A stretch of DNA of 12,159 nt from an uncultured Pelolinea sp. (GCA_937902055.1 CALGUJ010000227.1:1-12159); one strand, 5' to 3'. Positions 1 to 6,931 are shown, counted from the first letter of the stretch. Notes: generated by a model from the letters alone, not told the origin. A program made the numbers and translations.

Positions 1-1019
1 CCAATATGCACTTCGACACTACCGAAGCCAACATCCGTGCGCGCGGATGGCGGCCGGCCAACCTGGTGAACGATAAGGCTTTCGATGTGGGATTGCGCGC
101 ACCTTTCAAGGGCAATATGGACCTGCGAAAGCTGGAGGAATTCATCCAGGCAACGAAAGTGGAGAATATCCCTTTCGGTTCGATCACCATCACCAACAAC
201 GCGGGCGGCGGTCAACCGGTTTCTTACGAGAACATCAAGGGCGTGTCGGAAATCTACCACAAGCACAACATCCCCTTCTTCATCGACGCCTGCCGTTTCG
301 CGGAAAATTGCTATTTTATCAAGCAACGCGAACCCGGATTTGAAAATAAGAGTACGATGCAAATTGCCAACGAGATCTTCGCGTTGGCCGACGGCGCATG
401 GATGAGCTCCAAGAAAGACGCCATCGTCAACATCGGCGGGTTCCTGGCGATGCGCGACGAGAAACTCTACCAGGCAGTCTGCAACGAACTGATCCTGCGT
501 GAGGGCTTTCCGACCTATGGAGGTCTGGCGGGGCGCGACCTTGAAGCGTTGGCGGTAGGTTTGCTGGAAGGATTGGACGAAAGTTACCTGGATTACAGGC
601 TGAAACAAACCGGTTACCTGGGCGAGCGCATCCTGGAAGCGGGCGTGCCGATCATCGAACCGCCGGGCGGGCACGCAATCTACCTGGACGCGGGAACACT
701 CTTCAAGCACATCCCTCAATCCGAATTTCCCGGACAGGCGCTTTCAGCGGCACTTTATCTGGAAGGCGGCATCCGCAGTGTGGAGATCGGGTCGGTGATG
801 TTTGCTTACAAAGATCCGGTCAGCGGCCAAATGGTTCATCCGAAATTGGAACTCGTTCGGTTGGCCATCCCGCGACGGGTGTATACCCAGAGCCACCTGG
901 ATTATGTGGTCGAAACACTAAAGAAGATCGCGGATAACCGGCAAGCATACCGCGGTTATCGCATCACCTACGCACCAGAGCTATTGCGGCACTTCACTGC
1001 CCGTTTCGAGCCTCTATAA
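1..1019 (+). CDS. tnaA: Tryptophanase (L-tryptophan indole-lyase), 5' end outside window
   Basis: PLP-dependent beta-eliminating lyase that cleaves L-tryptophan to indole, pyruvate and ammonia in the cytoplasm. The reading frame is open to the left window edge, and the Met at base 6 falls inside the conserved stretch before FDTT, so it is internal rather than a start. Counting residues from that Met, SSKKD at 134-138 holds the PLP lysine (K137, matching E. coli K270). D94 and R97 in the IDACRFAEN stretch match the cofactor-binding Asp and Arg. The offset of 133 predicts a full length near 470, as in E. coli (471). Two positions favour tryptophanase over tyrosine phenol-lyase: I261 in VEIG, where the phenol-lyase has its substrate-binding Arg, and H329 in LRHFTA, matching E. 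coli H463, where the phenol-lyase has Phe. It converges on mazG, and the coding ends overlap by 26 bases. The promoter and any TnaC-type leader lie outside the window. Confidence 0.93.
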   Translation, partial: NMHFDTTEANIRARGWRPANLVNDKAFDVGLRAPFKGNMDLRKLEEFIQATKVENIPFGSITITNNAGGGQPVSYENIKGVSEIYHKHNIPFFIDACRFAENCYFIKQREPGFENKSTMQIANEIFALADGAWMSSKKDAIVNIGGFLAMRDEKLYQAVCNELILREGFPTYGGLAGRDLEALAVGLLEGLDESYLDYRLKQTGYLGERILEAGVPIIEPPGGHAIYLDAGTLFKHIPQSEFPGQALSAALYLEGGIRSVEIGSVMFAYKDPVSGQMVHPKLELVRLAIPRRVYTQSHLDYVVETLKKIADNRQAYRGYRITYAPELLRHFTARFEPL

Positions 1020-2118
1020 CCTCATCATCTTTGGCTTGCTCCCAAAGAGCGTCCATTTCCTCCAGTGACAGGTCGGTCAGTTTCTTGCCTGCGCTGGAGG
1101 CTTCTATTTCAATTCGTCGGAAACGGTTGTAAAAACGTAGGGTCATCCTGCGCAGGGCATCCTCGGCGCTGAAACCATACCAGCGCGCCACGTTGACCAA
1201 AGCGAAGAACAGATCACCAATTTCGGCTTCCTGTTCCGGTTTTGTTTCGGCGGTTTTGAGCTCCACGACTTCCTCGATCACTTTGTCCAGCACGGGAGTG
1301 ATCTCCGGCCAATCGAAACCGACGCGTGCGGCGCGTTCCTGGTATTTTTGGGCTAAAGAAAGAGCTGGCATTCCGCGAGGGATGGAATCCAGAATGCTGT
1401 CCTTTTTCTTGTGACTATTCTCACGCTCCTGCGACTTCAGGACTTCCCAATTACGGATCACGTCCTTCGATCCTTCAACGTTCAATCCTTTGAACACATG
1501 GGGATGGCGGAAGGTGATCTTGGTATGGATGCCCTGGATCACGTCATCAATTGAGAACTGGCCGGCTTCACCGGATATTTGGGCGTGCAGGACGATCTGC
1601 AACAGCAGGTCGCCCAACTCTTCGCGTAAATCCACCGGCGCGCCACTATCGATGGCGTCCAGCACTTCGTAAGTTTCCTCCAACAGATTGGGCTTTAGGG
1701 ATTGATGTGTTTGTTCGCGATCCCAGGGGCAGCCTTCGGGCGCGCGCAGATGCGCAACCAGCTCGCGAAAGGCGATCAAGGACGAGTTCACGCAAACCGC
1801 TGGAAAAAAGATGAATCCTTGCGATTTCGTTTTCAGAAACTCCCGGCTTGTCTTCCCAGTAAAACGGTCAATATTCCAGGTAGAATCTTTTTCCTGCAGG
1901 AAAGTCAAGAAATCGTCAGGATAGGTTGCAACGAGTAATACGGCAAGAAGATCGCGAGATGTCTCCAACTCCTTGAAATAATATAAGGCCGGTTCGTCGG
2001 GAGAGTGAAGCAGGGAGTGCTTGCCTGCCAGCAATTCTCCATCCACAAGACAGATCTGTCGGATCTCTTCTTTCAAATCCAGGGCTTGCAACGCAAATAG
2101 ATACTGAGAATAATCCAT
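994..2118 (-). CDS. mazG: MazG-family nucleoside triphosphate pyrophosphohydrolase with a partial tetrapyrrole-methylase lobe
   Basis: Predicted 374-residue cytoplasmic enzyme that hydrolyses NTPs or dNTPs to the monophosphate and PPi, usually as a house-cleaning activity. Two MazG domains are visible. The first (about 115-235) has EETYE at 147-151 and ELGD at 167-170. The second (about 255-365) has EEVVE at 282-286 and EIGD at 299-302. Both keep the EExxE...ExxD magnesium-binding pattern. The linker is charged (KKKD, about 237-240). Residues 1 to about 112 are not MazG. They resemble the C-terminal half of the YabN-type tetrapyrrole (precorrin) methylase domain, including a YPDDF stretch at 66-70, but the half carrying the SAM-binding GPG loop is missing. 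Only 98 bases separate this gene from rpsI, so there is no room for the missing part. The start is ATG at 2118: GAAAGG lies 5 bases before it but only 2 before the preceding ATG at 2121. The gene follows the ribosomal cluster but lies beyond its terminator. Confidence 0.9.
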   Translation of the reverse strand: MDYSQYLFALQALDLKEEIRQICLVDGELLAGKHSLLHSPDEPALYYFKELETSRDLLAVLLVATYPDDFLTFLQEKDSTWNIDRFTGKTSREFLKTKSQGFIFFPAVCVNSSLIAFRELVAHLRAPEGCPWDREQTHQSLKPNLLEETYEVLDAIDSGAPVDLREELGDLLLQIVLHAQISGEAGQFSIDDVIQGIHTKITFRHPHVFKGLNVEGSKDVIRNWEVLKSQERENSHKKKDSILDSIPRGMPALSLAQKYQERAARVGFDWPEITPVLDKVIEEVVELKTAETKPEQEAEIGDLFFALVNVARWYGFSAEDALRRMTLRFYNRFRRIEIEASSAGKKLTDLSLEEMDALWEQAKDDEVIEARNGQ

Positions 2119-2123
2119 CATGA

Positions 2124-2129
2124 CCTTTC
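2124..2129 (-). promoter_or_regulatory. Ribosome binding site of mazG
   Basis: GAAAGG on the minus strand lies 2 bases before the ATG at 2121 and 5 before the ATG at 2118. The tandem ATGs make the start ambiguous by one codon, and the spacing favours the second. Confidence 0.6.
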
Positions 2130-2140
2130 GGGGTGAATTT

Positions 2141-2186
2141 GCCCAAAAATTATACTACCCACCTAATCTGAATTAAGTGGGTAGTA
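2141..2186 (-). terminator. Rho-independent terminator of the ribosomal protein cluster
   Basis: Bases 2153-2167 and 2172-2186 form a 15-pair stem with a 4-base loop. In the minus-strand transcript the run of pairs is continuous, with one G-U wobble (2163/2176). In the plus-strand transcript the same position is a C-A mismatch, so the structure belongs to the minus strand. It is followed after a short AU stretch by UUUUU (2145-2149). It sits 30 bases after the rpsI stop, where the cluster should end. Confidence 0.85.
2149..2176 (-). promoter_or_regulatory. Possible mazG promoter overlapping the terminator
   Basis: A perfect TATAAT lies at 2149-2154 on the minus strand. The best -35 candidate is TTAATT at 2171-2176, spaced 16 bases and matching TTGACA at only 3 of 6 positions. 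Transcription would begin near 2142, giving a leader of about 25 bases before the mazG ATG. The -10 hexamer shares its upstream bases with the foot of the terminator stem. The -10 is convincing but the -35 is weak. Confidence 0.4.
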
Positions 2187-2216
2187 ATTGCGCATAAAAC
2201 AATTCGGAGCAGCGGT

Positions 2217-2612
2217 TTAACGCTTGGTGTAGGTCGGGGCCTTGCGGGCGCGCTTGAGGCCTGGTTTCTTGCGTTCCTTGACACGAGGATCGCGGGTAAG
2301 CAGGTGCTCGCGGCGGAGAGCGGAAACGTAATCGGGGTTCAGCTTGGTGAATGCACGGGCAAGGCCCAACTGAACGGCCGAGGTTTGGCCGGAAACGCCG
2401 CCGCCATTAACGGTTACCGTGACGTCATACTGCGCCTGGTTTTCGCCAGTCGCGGCAAAGGGTTGGAGGATGGCCTGAGAATCGCCAAGGCGGGTGAAAT
2501 AATCTGCCAAGGGTTTCTCATTGACTACGAATTTCCCTTCACCTTGCATAATGCGCACACGGGCGGTGCTTTCTTTTCGGCGGCCAACGCCTTCATAATA
2601 TTGTCCCGACAT
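2217..2612 (-). CDS. rpsI: 30S ribosomal protein S9
   Basis: Small-subunit protein of the head domain whose basic C-terminal tail reaches towards the P-site tRNA. The 131 residues match the usual length. Visible family features are the GVGRRKESTARV start, VNGGG in the centre (about 69-73), and the Lys/Arg-rich tail KKPGLKRARKAPTYTKR, ending in the conserved Lys-Arg pair. The start is ATG with AGGAG about 10-11 bases upstream. It follows rplM by 24 bases, the usual L13-S9 pair, and is the last gene before the terminator. Confidence 0.98.
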   Translation of the reverse strand: MSGQYYEGVGRRKESTARVRIMQGEGKFVVNEKPLADYFTRLGDSQAILQPFAATGENQAQYDVTVTVNGGGVSGQTSAVQLGLARAFTKLNPDYVSALRREHLLTRDPRVKERKKPGLKRARKAPTYTKR

Positions 2613-2636
2613 ATTCTATAATCTCCTGACTTCTAT

Positions 2637-3065
2637 CTATGAATCTAACTTCTTGGGTTGCTGACCTTTATGCGGATGTTCCGCGCCAGCAAACACTCTC
2701 AGCCGTTTCATCAATTCGCGGCCATAGCGGTTATGCGGAAGCATACCCTTCACCGCGATCTTGATGATGCGATCCGGGTGATTGGCAAGCTGGTCAGTAT
2801 AAGTGACGGCTTTCAAACCACCGGGATAATTCGAGTGGCGATAGTATACTTTTTCTTTCACGCGCGTGGGGTTGGCTTGGATCCCTTTCGCATTGATTAC
2901 GATCACCGAATCACCCATTGCAGCGCCAGGGGTGAAATCCGGTTTGTGTTTACCCATCAGGGTTGCAGCGATCCTGGTTGCCAAGCGTCCAAGCGTTTCA
3001 CCTTCTGCGTCAATCAAGACCCAGTTCGCTTCAGGTTTACCTTTTATCACATATGTCTTTTCCAC
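2637..3065 (-). CDS. rplM: 50S ribosomal protein L13
   Basis: Early-assembling large-subunit protein that binds 23S rRNA. It has 142 residues, the normal size. Diagnostic stretches are WVLIDAEGETLGRLAT near the N-terminus, the GKHKPDFTP segment, VYYRHSNYPGG in the middle and KGMLPHNRYGRE near the C-terminus. The start codon is GTG at 3065, with GGAG 8 bases upstream. The gap to truA is only 15 bases, so there is no room for an L13-type leader RNA just ahead of it, and it is probably read through from upstream. Confidence 0.98.
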   Translation of the reverse strand: MEKTYVIKGKPEANWVLIDAEGETLGRLATRIAATLMGKHKPDFTPGAAMGDSVIVINAKGIQANPTRVKEKVYYRHSNYPGGLKAVTYTDQLANHPDRIIKIAVKGMLPHNRYGRELMKRLRVFAGAEHPHKGQQPKKLDS

Positions 3066-3080
3066 AATCCGTACTCCGAT

Positions 3081-3821
3081 TTATTTATAAATTATTTCTT
3101 CCAAAATTAAACCCTTGGCGGGCGCTATCCCCGCGGGTAATTCCAATTGTCTTTCCAAACTTTCATATACTTCAGTTTGACTGATGCGACCCTGCCCGGC
3201 GCGCACCAGCACGTTCACAATACGACGGACCATATGATACAAAAATGCATCTGCACTGATCCGTAACATCGCCTTAGATCCATCCTCCGCAAGATCCCAG
3301 TTTGCTACTTGCACAGTGCGGAAAGATGAAGAGCGGGAATTCGGCGGTTTGCCATAAGCTCGGAAATCGTGCCTTCCCACAAACAACCTGGAGCATTCAT
3401 TCATTATCTCGAGGTTCGGTTTCGGCCAAACTCGCCAGTAAAACCGTTCCAGCAACGGATTTTCAACACCTGCGAAATATACCTGATACCGATATCTCCG
3501 CATGCACGCGCTATAACGCGGGTGAAAGTCAGTCTCCGCGTACCGCACCTGCAACACCCGGATATCCACAGGCAATTGCTTATTCAATGCATTCATCAGA
3601 TCATCCGTAGAGTGTCTCCACTCAAGCTGAAACCCTATCACCTGCCCTTCAGCATGGACACCGGTATCCGTTCTTCCGGCAGAGGTAATGGTTCTCTCGG
3701 TCCAACCCAATTTTTTTAGGGCATTCTCCAGTTCGCATTGAACCGTGCGTGCGCTTCGCTGGCGCTGAAATCCTTTGAATTCAGTGCCGTCGTATGCTAT
3801 TGTAACTTTGTAAGGTGCCAT
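3081..3821 (-). CDS. truA: tRNA pseudouridine(38-40) synthase TruA
   Basis: Isomerises uridines 38-40 in the anticodon arm of tRNAs to pseudouridine. It has 246 residues from the ATG at 3821. The catalytic Asp is D52 in the motif GRTDTGVHA (49-57). Other TruA stretches are YDGTEFKGFQ (10-19), MRRYRY (107-112), AFLYHMVRRIV (192-202) and the C-terminal APAKGLIL (233-240). A longer frame to 3869 would need a TTG start inside rplQ and adds no recognisable TruA sequence, so the ATG is preferred. The SD is poor (GGA right before the ATG), and the 22-base gap from rplQ is largely a palindrome, so translation may depend on coupling to rplQ. Placement between rplQ and rplM is also known in Firmicutes. 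Confidence 0.96.
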   Translation of the reverse strand: MAPYKVTIAYDGTEFKGFQRQRSARTVQCELENALKKLGWTERTITSAGRTDTGVHAEGQVIGFQLEWRHSTDDLMNALNKQLPVDIRVLQVRYAETDFHPRYSACMRRYRYQVYFAGVENPLLERFYWRVWPKPNLEIMNECSRLFVGRHDFRAYGKPPNSRSSSFRTVQVANWDLAEDGSKAMLRISADAFLYHMVRRIVNVLVRAGQGRISQTEVYESLERQLELPAGIAPAKGLILEEIIYK

Positions 3822-3826
3822 TCCAA

Positions 3827-3838
3827 CCGGAATTCCGG
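3827..3838. repeat. 12-base perfect palindrome in the rplQ-truA gap
   Basis: CCGGAATTCCGG reads the same on both strands. In RNA it could form a 4-pair stem with an AAUU loop, 5 bases before the truA ATG. It occupies the place where an SD would be expected. A short palindrome like this can occur by chance. Confidence 0.4.
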
Positions 3839-3843
3839 CAGGA

Positions 3844-4221
3844 TTATTCTTCAACCAATTCCAAAACAACCATATCCGCCGAATCGCCGGCGCGAGGCCC
3901 GAGCTTGATCATGCGGGTGTATCCGCCGTTGCGATTCGCAAAACGAGGGGCTACATCGTCAAACAATTTCTTAACGGTGTCCGCATCCGCCAACGAGGAA
4001 GCTGCCAAGCGACGGGCATTGACCTTATCGATGTCGCTGCCTTTGGCGCTGTTCTTCGCCAATGTGATCAATTTTTCGGCGTCGCCGCGAATAGCCTTGG
4101 CCTTCGCAGAGGTGGTCTGAATCCGGTTGTTTTCAAACAGTTGTTTAATCAGGGTGCGCCGCAGAGCGATGCGCTGATCTTTATTCCGGTTTAATTGATA
4201 TCCTGAAACTTGATGACGCAT
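3844..4221 (-). CDS. rplQ: 50S ribosomal protein L17
   Basis: Large-subunit protein near the exit-tunnel side of 23S rRNA. It has 125 residues, typical of the bacterial form. It starts with MRHQVSGYQLNRNKDQRIAL, close to the universal L17 N-terminus. Other L17 stretches are RRTLIKQLFENNRIQTT, and GGYTRMIKLGPRAGD near the C-terminus. The SD (GGAG/AAGG) overlaps the rpoA stop codon, and the gap is only 6 bases, so translation is probably coupled to rpoA. Confidence 0.98.
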   Translation of the reverse strand: MRHQVSGYQLNRNKDQRIALRRTLIKQLFENNRIQTTSAKAKAIRGDAEKLITLAKNSAKGSDIDKVNARRLAASSLADADTVKKLFDDVAPRFANRNGGYTRMIKLGPRAGDSADMVVLELVEE

Positions 4222-4227
4222 TGTACC

Positions 4228-5205
4228 TTACTCCACTTCACTTTCGTCGTTTTCTTCTTTCAAAAAGCCTTTTTCCTGCATCTTCTGGCGTAATTCATCC
4301 AGGCTCTTCTCGCCAAAATTTCTGATCGACATCACTGCTTCTTCGCCTTTGTCCAACAACTCAATCACATCACCGACAGTCGTAACACCGGTGCGTTTCA
4401 AGGAGTTGAAAACGCGGACAGAAAGATCGAGGTTCTCGATGGGCATATCGGCAGTTTCGCTGCTAATCTGTTTCGAGGTTTCCTCGCGTTCTTCAACGAT
4501 ATCCAGCATTTCTTCTTTCACACCTGCGATCAGGCGGAATTGTTCAATCAAAATCTTGCCAGCCTGGGCAAGGGTTTTCTCAGGCGAAGTCGTACCGTCC
4601 GTCCAAATTTCCAGTTCAAGGCGGTCGTAATTCGTACTCTGGCCTACGCGCGCATTGCCTACGTCGAAATTGACGCGTTTTACCGGGCTAAAAATGGCAT
4701 CCACAGGCAACTCCCCAATGGGAAGATCGCCAAGTCTTTCATCGGATGGCAGATAACCGCGACCGCGTTCGACCGAAAAATCGATCGATAAACGGGTTTT
4801 GGGGTCATCCACGGTAAACAGATATAATTCGGGATTCATAATCTCGATTTCCGCAGTGGTCTGGATATCGGCGGCGGTTACTACTCCTTCCCCGCTTACA
4901 TCCAAATGCATGTGTGATACTTCGCCTTCATGCATGTTGATGCGAATCTGTTTAACCTGAAGCATTACCTGCAATACATCTTCGCGAACGCCAGGAATGT
5001 CACTGAATTCGTGCAGCGTGTCTGAAATCCGCATCGAAGTAATTGCGGCGCCTTCCAACGAAGAAAGCAACACTCTGCGTAACGAATTACCCAAAGTGAC
5101 ACCATATCCACGTTCCAAGGGACTGATCACAAACTTCGCATAATTGCGCGCTTCAGCTTCCCGTTCAAGTGTCGGTGTAACCATACTACTTTGAGCCACA
5201 GTCAC
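4228..5205 (-). CDS. rpoA: DNA-directed RNA polymerase subunit alpha
   Basis: Scaffold subunit that dimerises to start RNA polymerase assembly and contacts promoter UP elements and activators. It has 325 residues. The N-terminal domain (about 20-235) includes LERGYGVTLGNSLRRVLLSS (30-49). A linker of about 20 residues leads to the C-terminal domain (about 254-314), where R264, N267, G298 and K300 correspond to the DNA-contacting R265, N268, G296 and K298 of E. coli. The tail is acidic. The start is uncertain: GTG at 5205 has AGGA 7 bases before it; GTG two codons later has GAGAGG 6 bases before it; an ATG lies at codon 8. All three precede the conserved domain, so function is unaffected. It is flanked by rpsD and rplQ as in most bacteria. 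Confidence 0.97.
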   Translation of the reverse strand: MTVAQSSMVTPTLEREAEARNYAKFVISPLERGYGVTLGNSLRRVLLSSLEGAAITSMRISDTLHEFSDIPGVREDVLQVMLQVKQIRINMHEGEVSHMHLDVSGEGVVTAADIQTTAEIEIMNPELYLFTVDDPKTRLSIDFSVERGRGYLPSDERLGDLPIGELPVDAIFSPVKRVNFDVGNARVGQSTNYDRLELEIWTDGTTSPEKTLAQAGKILIEQFRLIAGVKEEMLDIVEEREETSKQISSETADMPIENLDLSVRVFNSLKRTGVTTVGDVIELLDKGEEAVMSIRNFGEKSLDELRQKMQEKGFLKEENDESEVE

Positions 5206-5245
5206 CCTCTCTTCCTGTTATTAACCTCATCTATTAATTACCGGA

Positions 5246-5884
5246 TTACCTTGAATAGTACTCAACGACCAATTGCTCATTGAGATTTCCGTCAATTTCT
5301 CCACGATCCGGCATTCTTAATACACGGCCGCTCAATGTTTTTAGGTCACGCTCCAGCCACAATGCACAATTTGTTTTTTCAGCGGTTTCCGCCAAATCTT
5401 TAAACAAACCATTTTTCTTGGATTCTTCACGAACCTGTACGGTATCGCCTGCCTTCAATACCATGGAAGGCACATCTGTTCTGCGGCCATTTACCAGGAA
5501 ATGGCCATGAGAAACCATCTGCCGGGCTTGCGCGCGATTGGGCGCCAAACCCATGCGGTAGATGACATTGTCCATGCGCGCTTCCAGGATTTGAAGCATG
5601 ATCAAACCGGTAATACCACGCGTGCGGATTGCCATTTCAAAATAGCGGCGGAATTGTTTTTCCAAAACGCCGTAGACACTGCGGGCTTTTTGTTTCGCGC
5701 GCAATTGCCGGCTGTAATCCGACATGCGTTTGCCTCTGCCCTGGCTGGCCTGGCCATGTTGACCAGGGCCATAGCTCCTGCGTTCAAATGCACACTTCTG
5801 TGTAAAGCACCGTTCGCCTTTCAGGAAAAGTTTTTCATTCTCTCTGCGGCATAACTTGCAGACTGGTTCAATATATCGTGCCAT
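5246..5884 (-). CDS. rpsD: 30S ribosomal protein S4, zinc-binding form
   Basis: Primary 16S rRNA binder that nucleates assembly of the small-subunit body and takes part in decoding fidelity; in some bacteria it represses its own operon. It has 212 residues. The N-terminus carries C9, C12, C26 and C31, the four-cysteine zinc site of the C+ form known from Thermus, which E. coli S4 lacks. YGPGQHG follows at about 38-44. The S4 RNA-binding fold is at about 100-160, including NVIYRMGLAPNRAQARQMVSHGHFLVNG. The start is ATG with AGGAGAG about 9 bases upstream. No S4-binding pseudoknot could be assigned by eye in the short leaders here. Confidence 0.98.
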   Translation of the reverse strand: MARYIEPVCKLCRRENEKLFLKGERCFTQKCAFERRSYGPGQHGQASQGRGKRMSDYSRQLRAKQKARSVYGVLEKQFRRYFEMAIRTRGITGLIMLQILEARMDNVIYRMGLAPNRAQARQMVSHGHFLVNGRRTDVPSMVLKAGDTVQVREESKKNGLFKDLAETAEKTNCALWLERDLKTLSGRVLRMPDRGEIDGNLNEQLVVEYYSR

Positions 5885-5905
5885 CTTAATTATCTCTCCT
5901 GAATC

Positions 5906-6313
5906 CTATACACGGCGCTTCTTGGGTGGCCGGCAGCCATTATGCGGAACCGGGGTAATGTCTGTAATCGATCTGATTTTCAAACCTTTGGACTGAATCG
6001 CCCGAATCGCAGATTCACGACCAGGGCCAGGGCCCTTGATGATCACATCAATTTCCGAGACACCCATTGCCATCGCATTTTTTATTACTTCTTCGGCTGC
6101 CAGGCGAGCCGCAAAGGGAGTGCTCTTGCGGGAACCTTTGAAGCCAACCGAACCAGAGCTGGTCCAGGTTATTACATTTCCCTGTTGATCGGTTACGGTG
6201 ATAATGGTGTTATTGAATGACGCAAAAATATGAACCTGCGCTGCCGATACGGATCGGCGCACTTTCTTGGTTGTTGCGGCAGTCCTACGGGCTGGTTTTG
6301 TGCTTTGTGCCAT
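5906..6313 (-). CDS. rpsK: 30S ribosomal protein S11
   Basis: Platform protein near the mRNA exit, next to the 3' end of 16S rRNA. It has 135 residues with a Lys/Arg/Ala-rich N-terminal tail (to about 20) and then the conserved core. Motifs are [15 protein letters not shown] (about 28-42), [16 protein letters not shown], the rRNA-binding [13 protein letters not shown], and the C-terminal [18 protein letters not shown]. The ATG has AGAGGAA a few bases upstream. It sits in the usual rpsM-rpsK-rpsD-rpoA order, 35 bases after rpsM. Confidence 0.98.
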   Translation of the reverse strand: MAQSTKPARRTAATTKKVRRSVSAAQVHIFASFNNTIITVTDQQGNVITWTSSGSVGFKGSRKSTPFAARLAAEEVIKNAMAMGVSEIDVIIKGPGPGRESAIRAIQSKGLKIRSITDITPVPHNGCRPPKKRRV

Positions 6314-6348
6314 AATTCCTCTATATCTGTCCTAATCTAAACTCAAGA

Positions 6349-6738
6349 CTACTTCTTGGTTGCTCCACGGCGGCGACCGCGACCGGCAACAGTGCGCTTC
6401 GGTCCCTTGCGGGTGCGCGAATTGGTGCGGGTGCGCTGTCCGTGAACAGGCAAGCTTCTGCGGTGCCGCAGCCCTCGATAGCATCCAATTTCAACCAGCC
6501 GCTTGATATTCATCTGAACATCACGACGCAAATCGCCCTCGACCTTGAAAGTCTTGGAGATATAGTCGCGCAAAGCACTGACGTCAGCTTCCGTCAGATC
6601 GTTCACACGTATATCAGGATTTACTTTTGTAGCCGCGAGGATTTCCTTGGCGCGAGCCGGGCCGATACCATAAATATATTGCAGCCCAATCTCAATCCGC
6701 TTCGAACGCGGTAAGTCAATACCTTCAATTCTTGCCAT
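6349..6738 (-). CDS. rpsM: 30S ribosomal protein S13
   Basis: Head protein that forms bridges to the large subunit and contacts P-site tRNA. It has 129 residues. Family features are [13 protein letters not shown] at the start, the helix-hairpin-helix-like [14 protein letters not shown] (about 22-35), [20 protein letters not shown] in the second half, and a very basic C-terminal tail. The gap from rpmJ is 5 bases, and the AGGGA used as SD lies in the end of rpmJ, so the two genes are tightly coupled. Confidence 0.98.
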   Translation of the reverse strand: MARIEGIDLPRSKRIEIGLQYIYGIGPARAKEILAATKVNPDIRVNDLTEADVSALRDYISKTFKVEGDLRRDVQMNIKRLVEIGCYRGLRHRRSLPVHGQRTRTNSRTRKGPKRTVAGRGRRRGATKK

Positions 6739-6743
6739 ATTTC

Positions 6744-6857
6744 TTATCCCTGTCTCTGTTTATGTTTAGGATTATCACAAATAACGTAAAGGATTCCTTT
6801 ACGCTTGACAATTTTACATTTAGCGCATCTTTTGCGGATTGATGGTGACACTCTCAT
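6744..6857 (-). CDS. rpmJ: 50S ribosomal protein L36, zinc-binding form
   Basis: A 37-residue large-subunit protein. The translation begins [17 protein letters not shown] and ends NPKHKQRQG, matching the typical L36 sequence. C11, C14, C27 and H32 make the CxxC...C...H zinc site of the C+ form. The start is ATG with AGGAG about 8-9 bases upstream (TAGGAGAAATAGAA before the ATG). It is the first gene after the adk gap and the first downstream of a likely internal promoter. infA, often immediately upstream of rpmJ, is not here. Confidence 0.97.
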   Translation of the reverse strand: MRVSPSIRKRCAKCKIVKRKGILYVICDNPKHKQRQG

Positions 6858-6901
6858 TTCTATTTCTCCTATTTCTATAATCCTGCAGCCGCAAATTTTT
6901 T

Positions 6902-6930
6902 ATTATAACCAATTATTGCCATCTCGTAAA
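6902..6930 (-). promoter_or_regulatory. Internal promoter ahead of rpmJ
   Basis: On the minus strand, TTTACG (6925-6930, 4 of 6 matches to TTGACA) and TATAAT (6902-6907, perfect) are separated by exactly 17 bases. The elements lie in the 74-base gap between the adk stop and the rpmJ start, in an AT-rich stretch. Transcription would start near 6895, giving a leader of about 38 bases. This would drive rpmJ-rpsM-rpsK-rpsD-rpoA and onward independently of the upstream part. Prediction from sequence only. Confidence 0.6.
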
Positions 6931-6931
6931 T

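Noticed and set aside
1..1019. Tyrosine phenol-lyase as the identity of the left-edge lyase
   Set aside because: The diagnostic positions are Ile (261) and His (329), as in tryptophanase, not the Arg and Phe of the phenol-lyase.
1028..1048. Inverted repeat TCTTTGG...CCAAAGA shortly after the tnaA stop, as a tnaA terminator
   Set aside because: Seven pairs with no following T-run on the plus strand, and it lies inside mazG coding sequence. It is likely chance.
1551..1938. Plus-strand open frames opposite mazG
   Set aside because: They are low-complexity Arg/Ala/Pro-rich translations antisense to a conserved MazG gene, with no start signals.
3066..3080. An L13-type regulatory leader ahead of rplM
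   Set aside because: The gap is only 15 bases, holding little more than the SD.
3302..3719. Plus-strand open frames opposite truA, and similar plus-strand frames opposite the other ribosomal genes
   Set aside because: They lie opposite strongly conserved genes, have no SD, and their translations have no recognisable domain. They are shadows of the real genes.
3822..3869. A longer TruA N-terminus beginning inside rplQ
   Set aside because: It needs a TTG start, overlaps rplQ, and the extra 16 residues do not resemble TruA. The ATG at 3821 gives the normal N-terminus.
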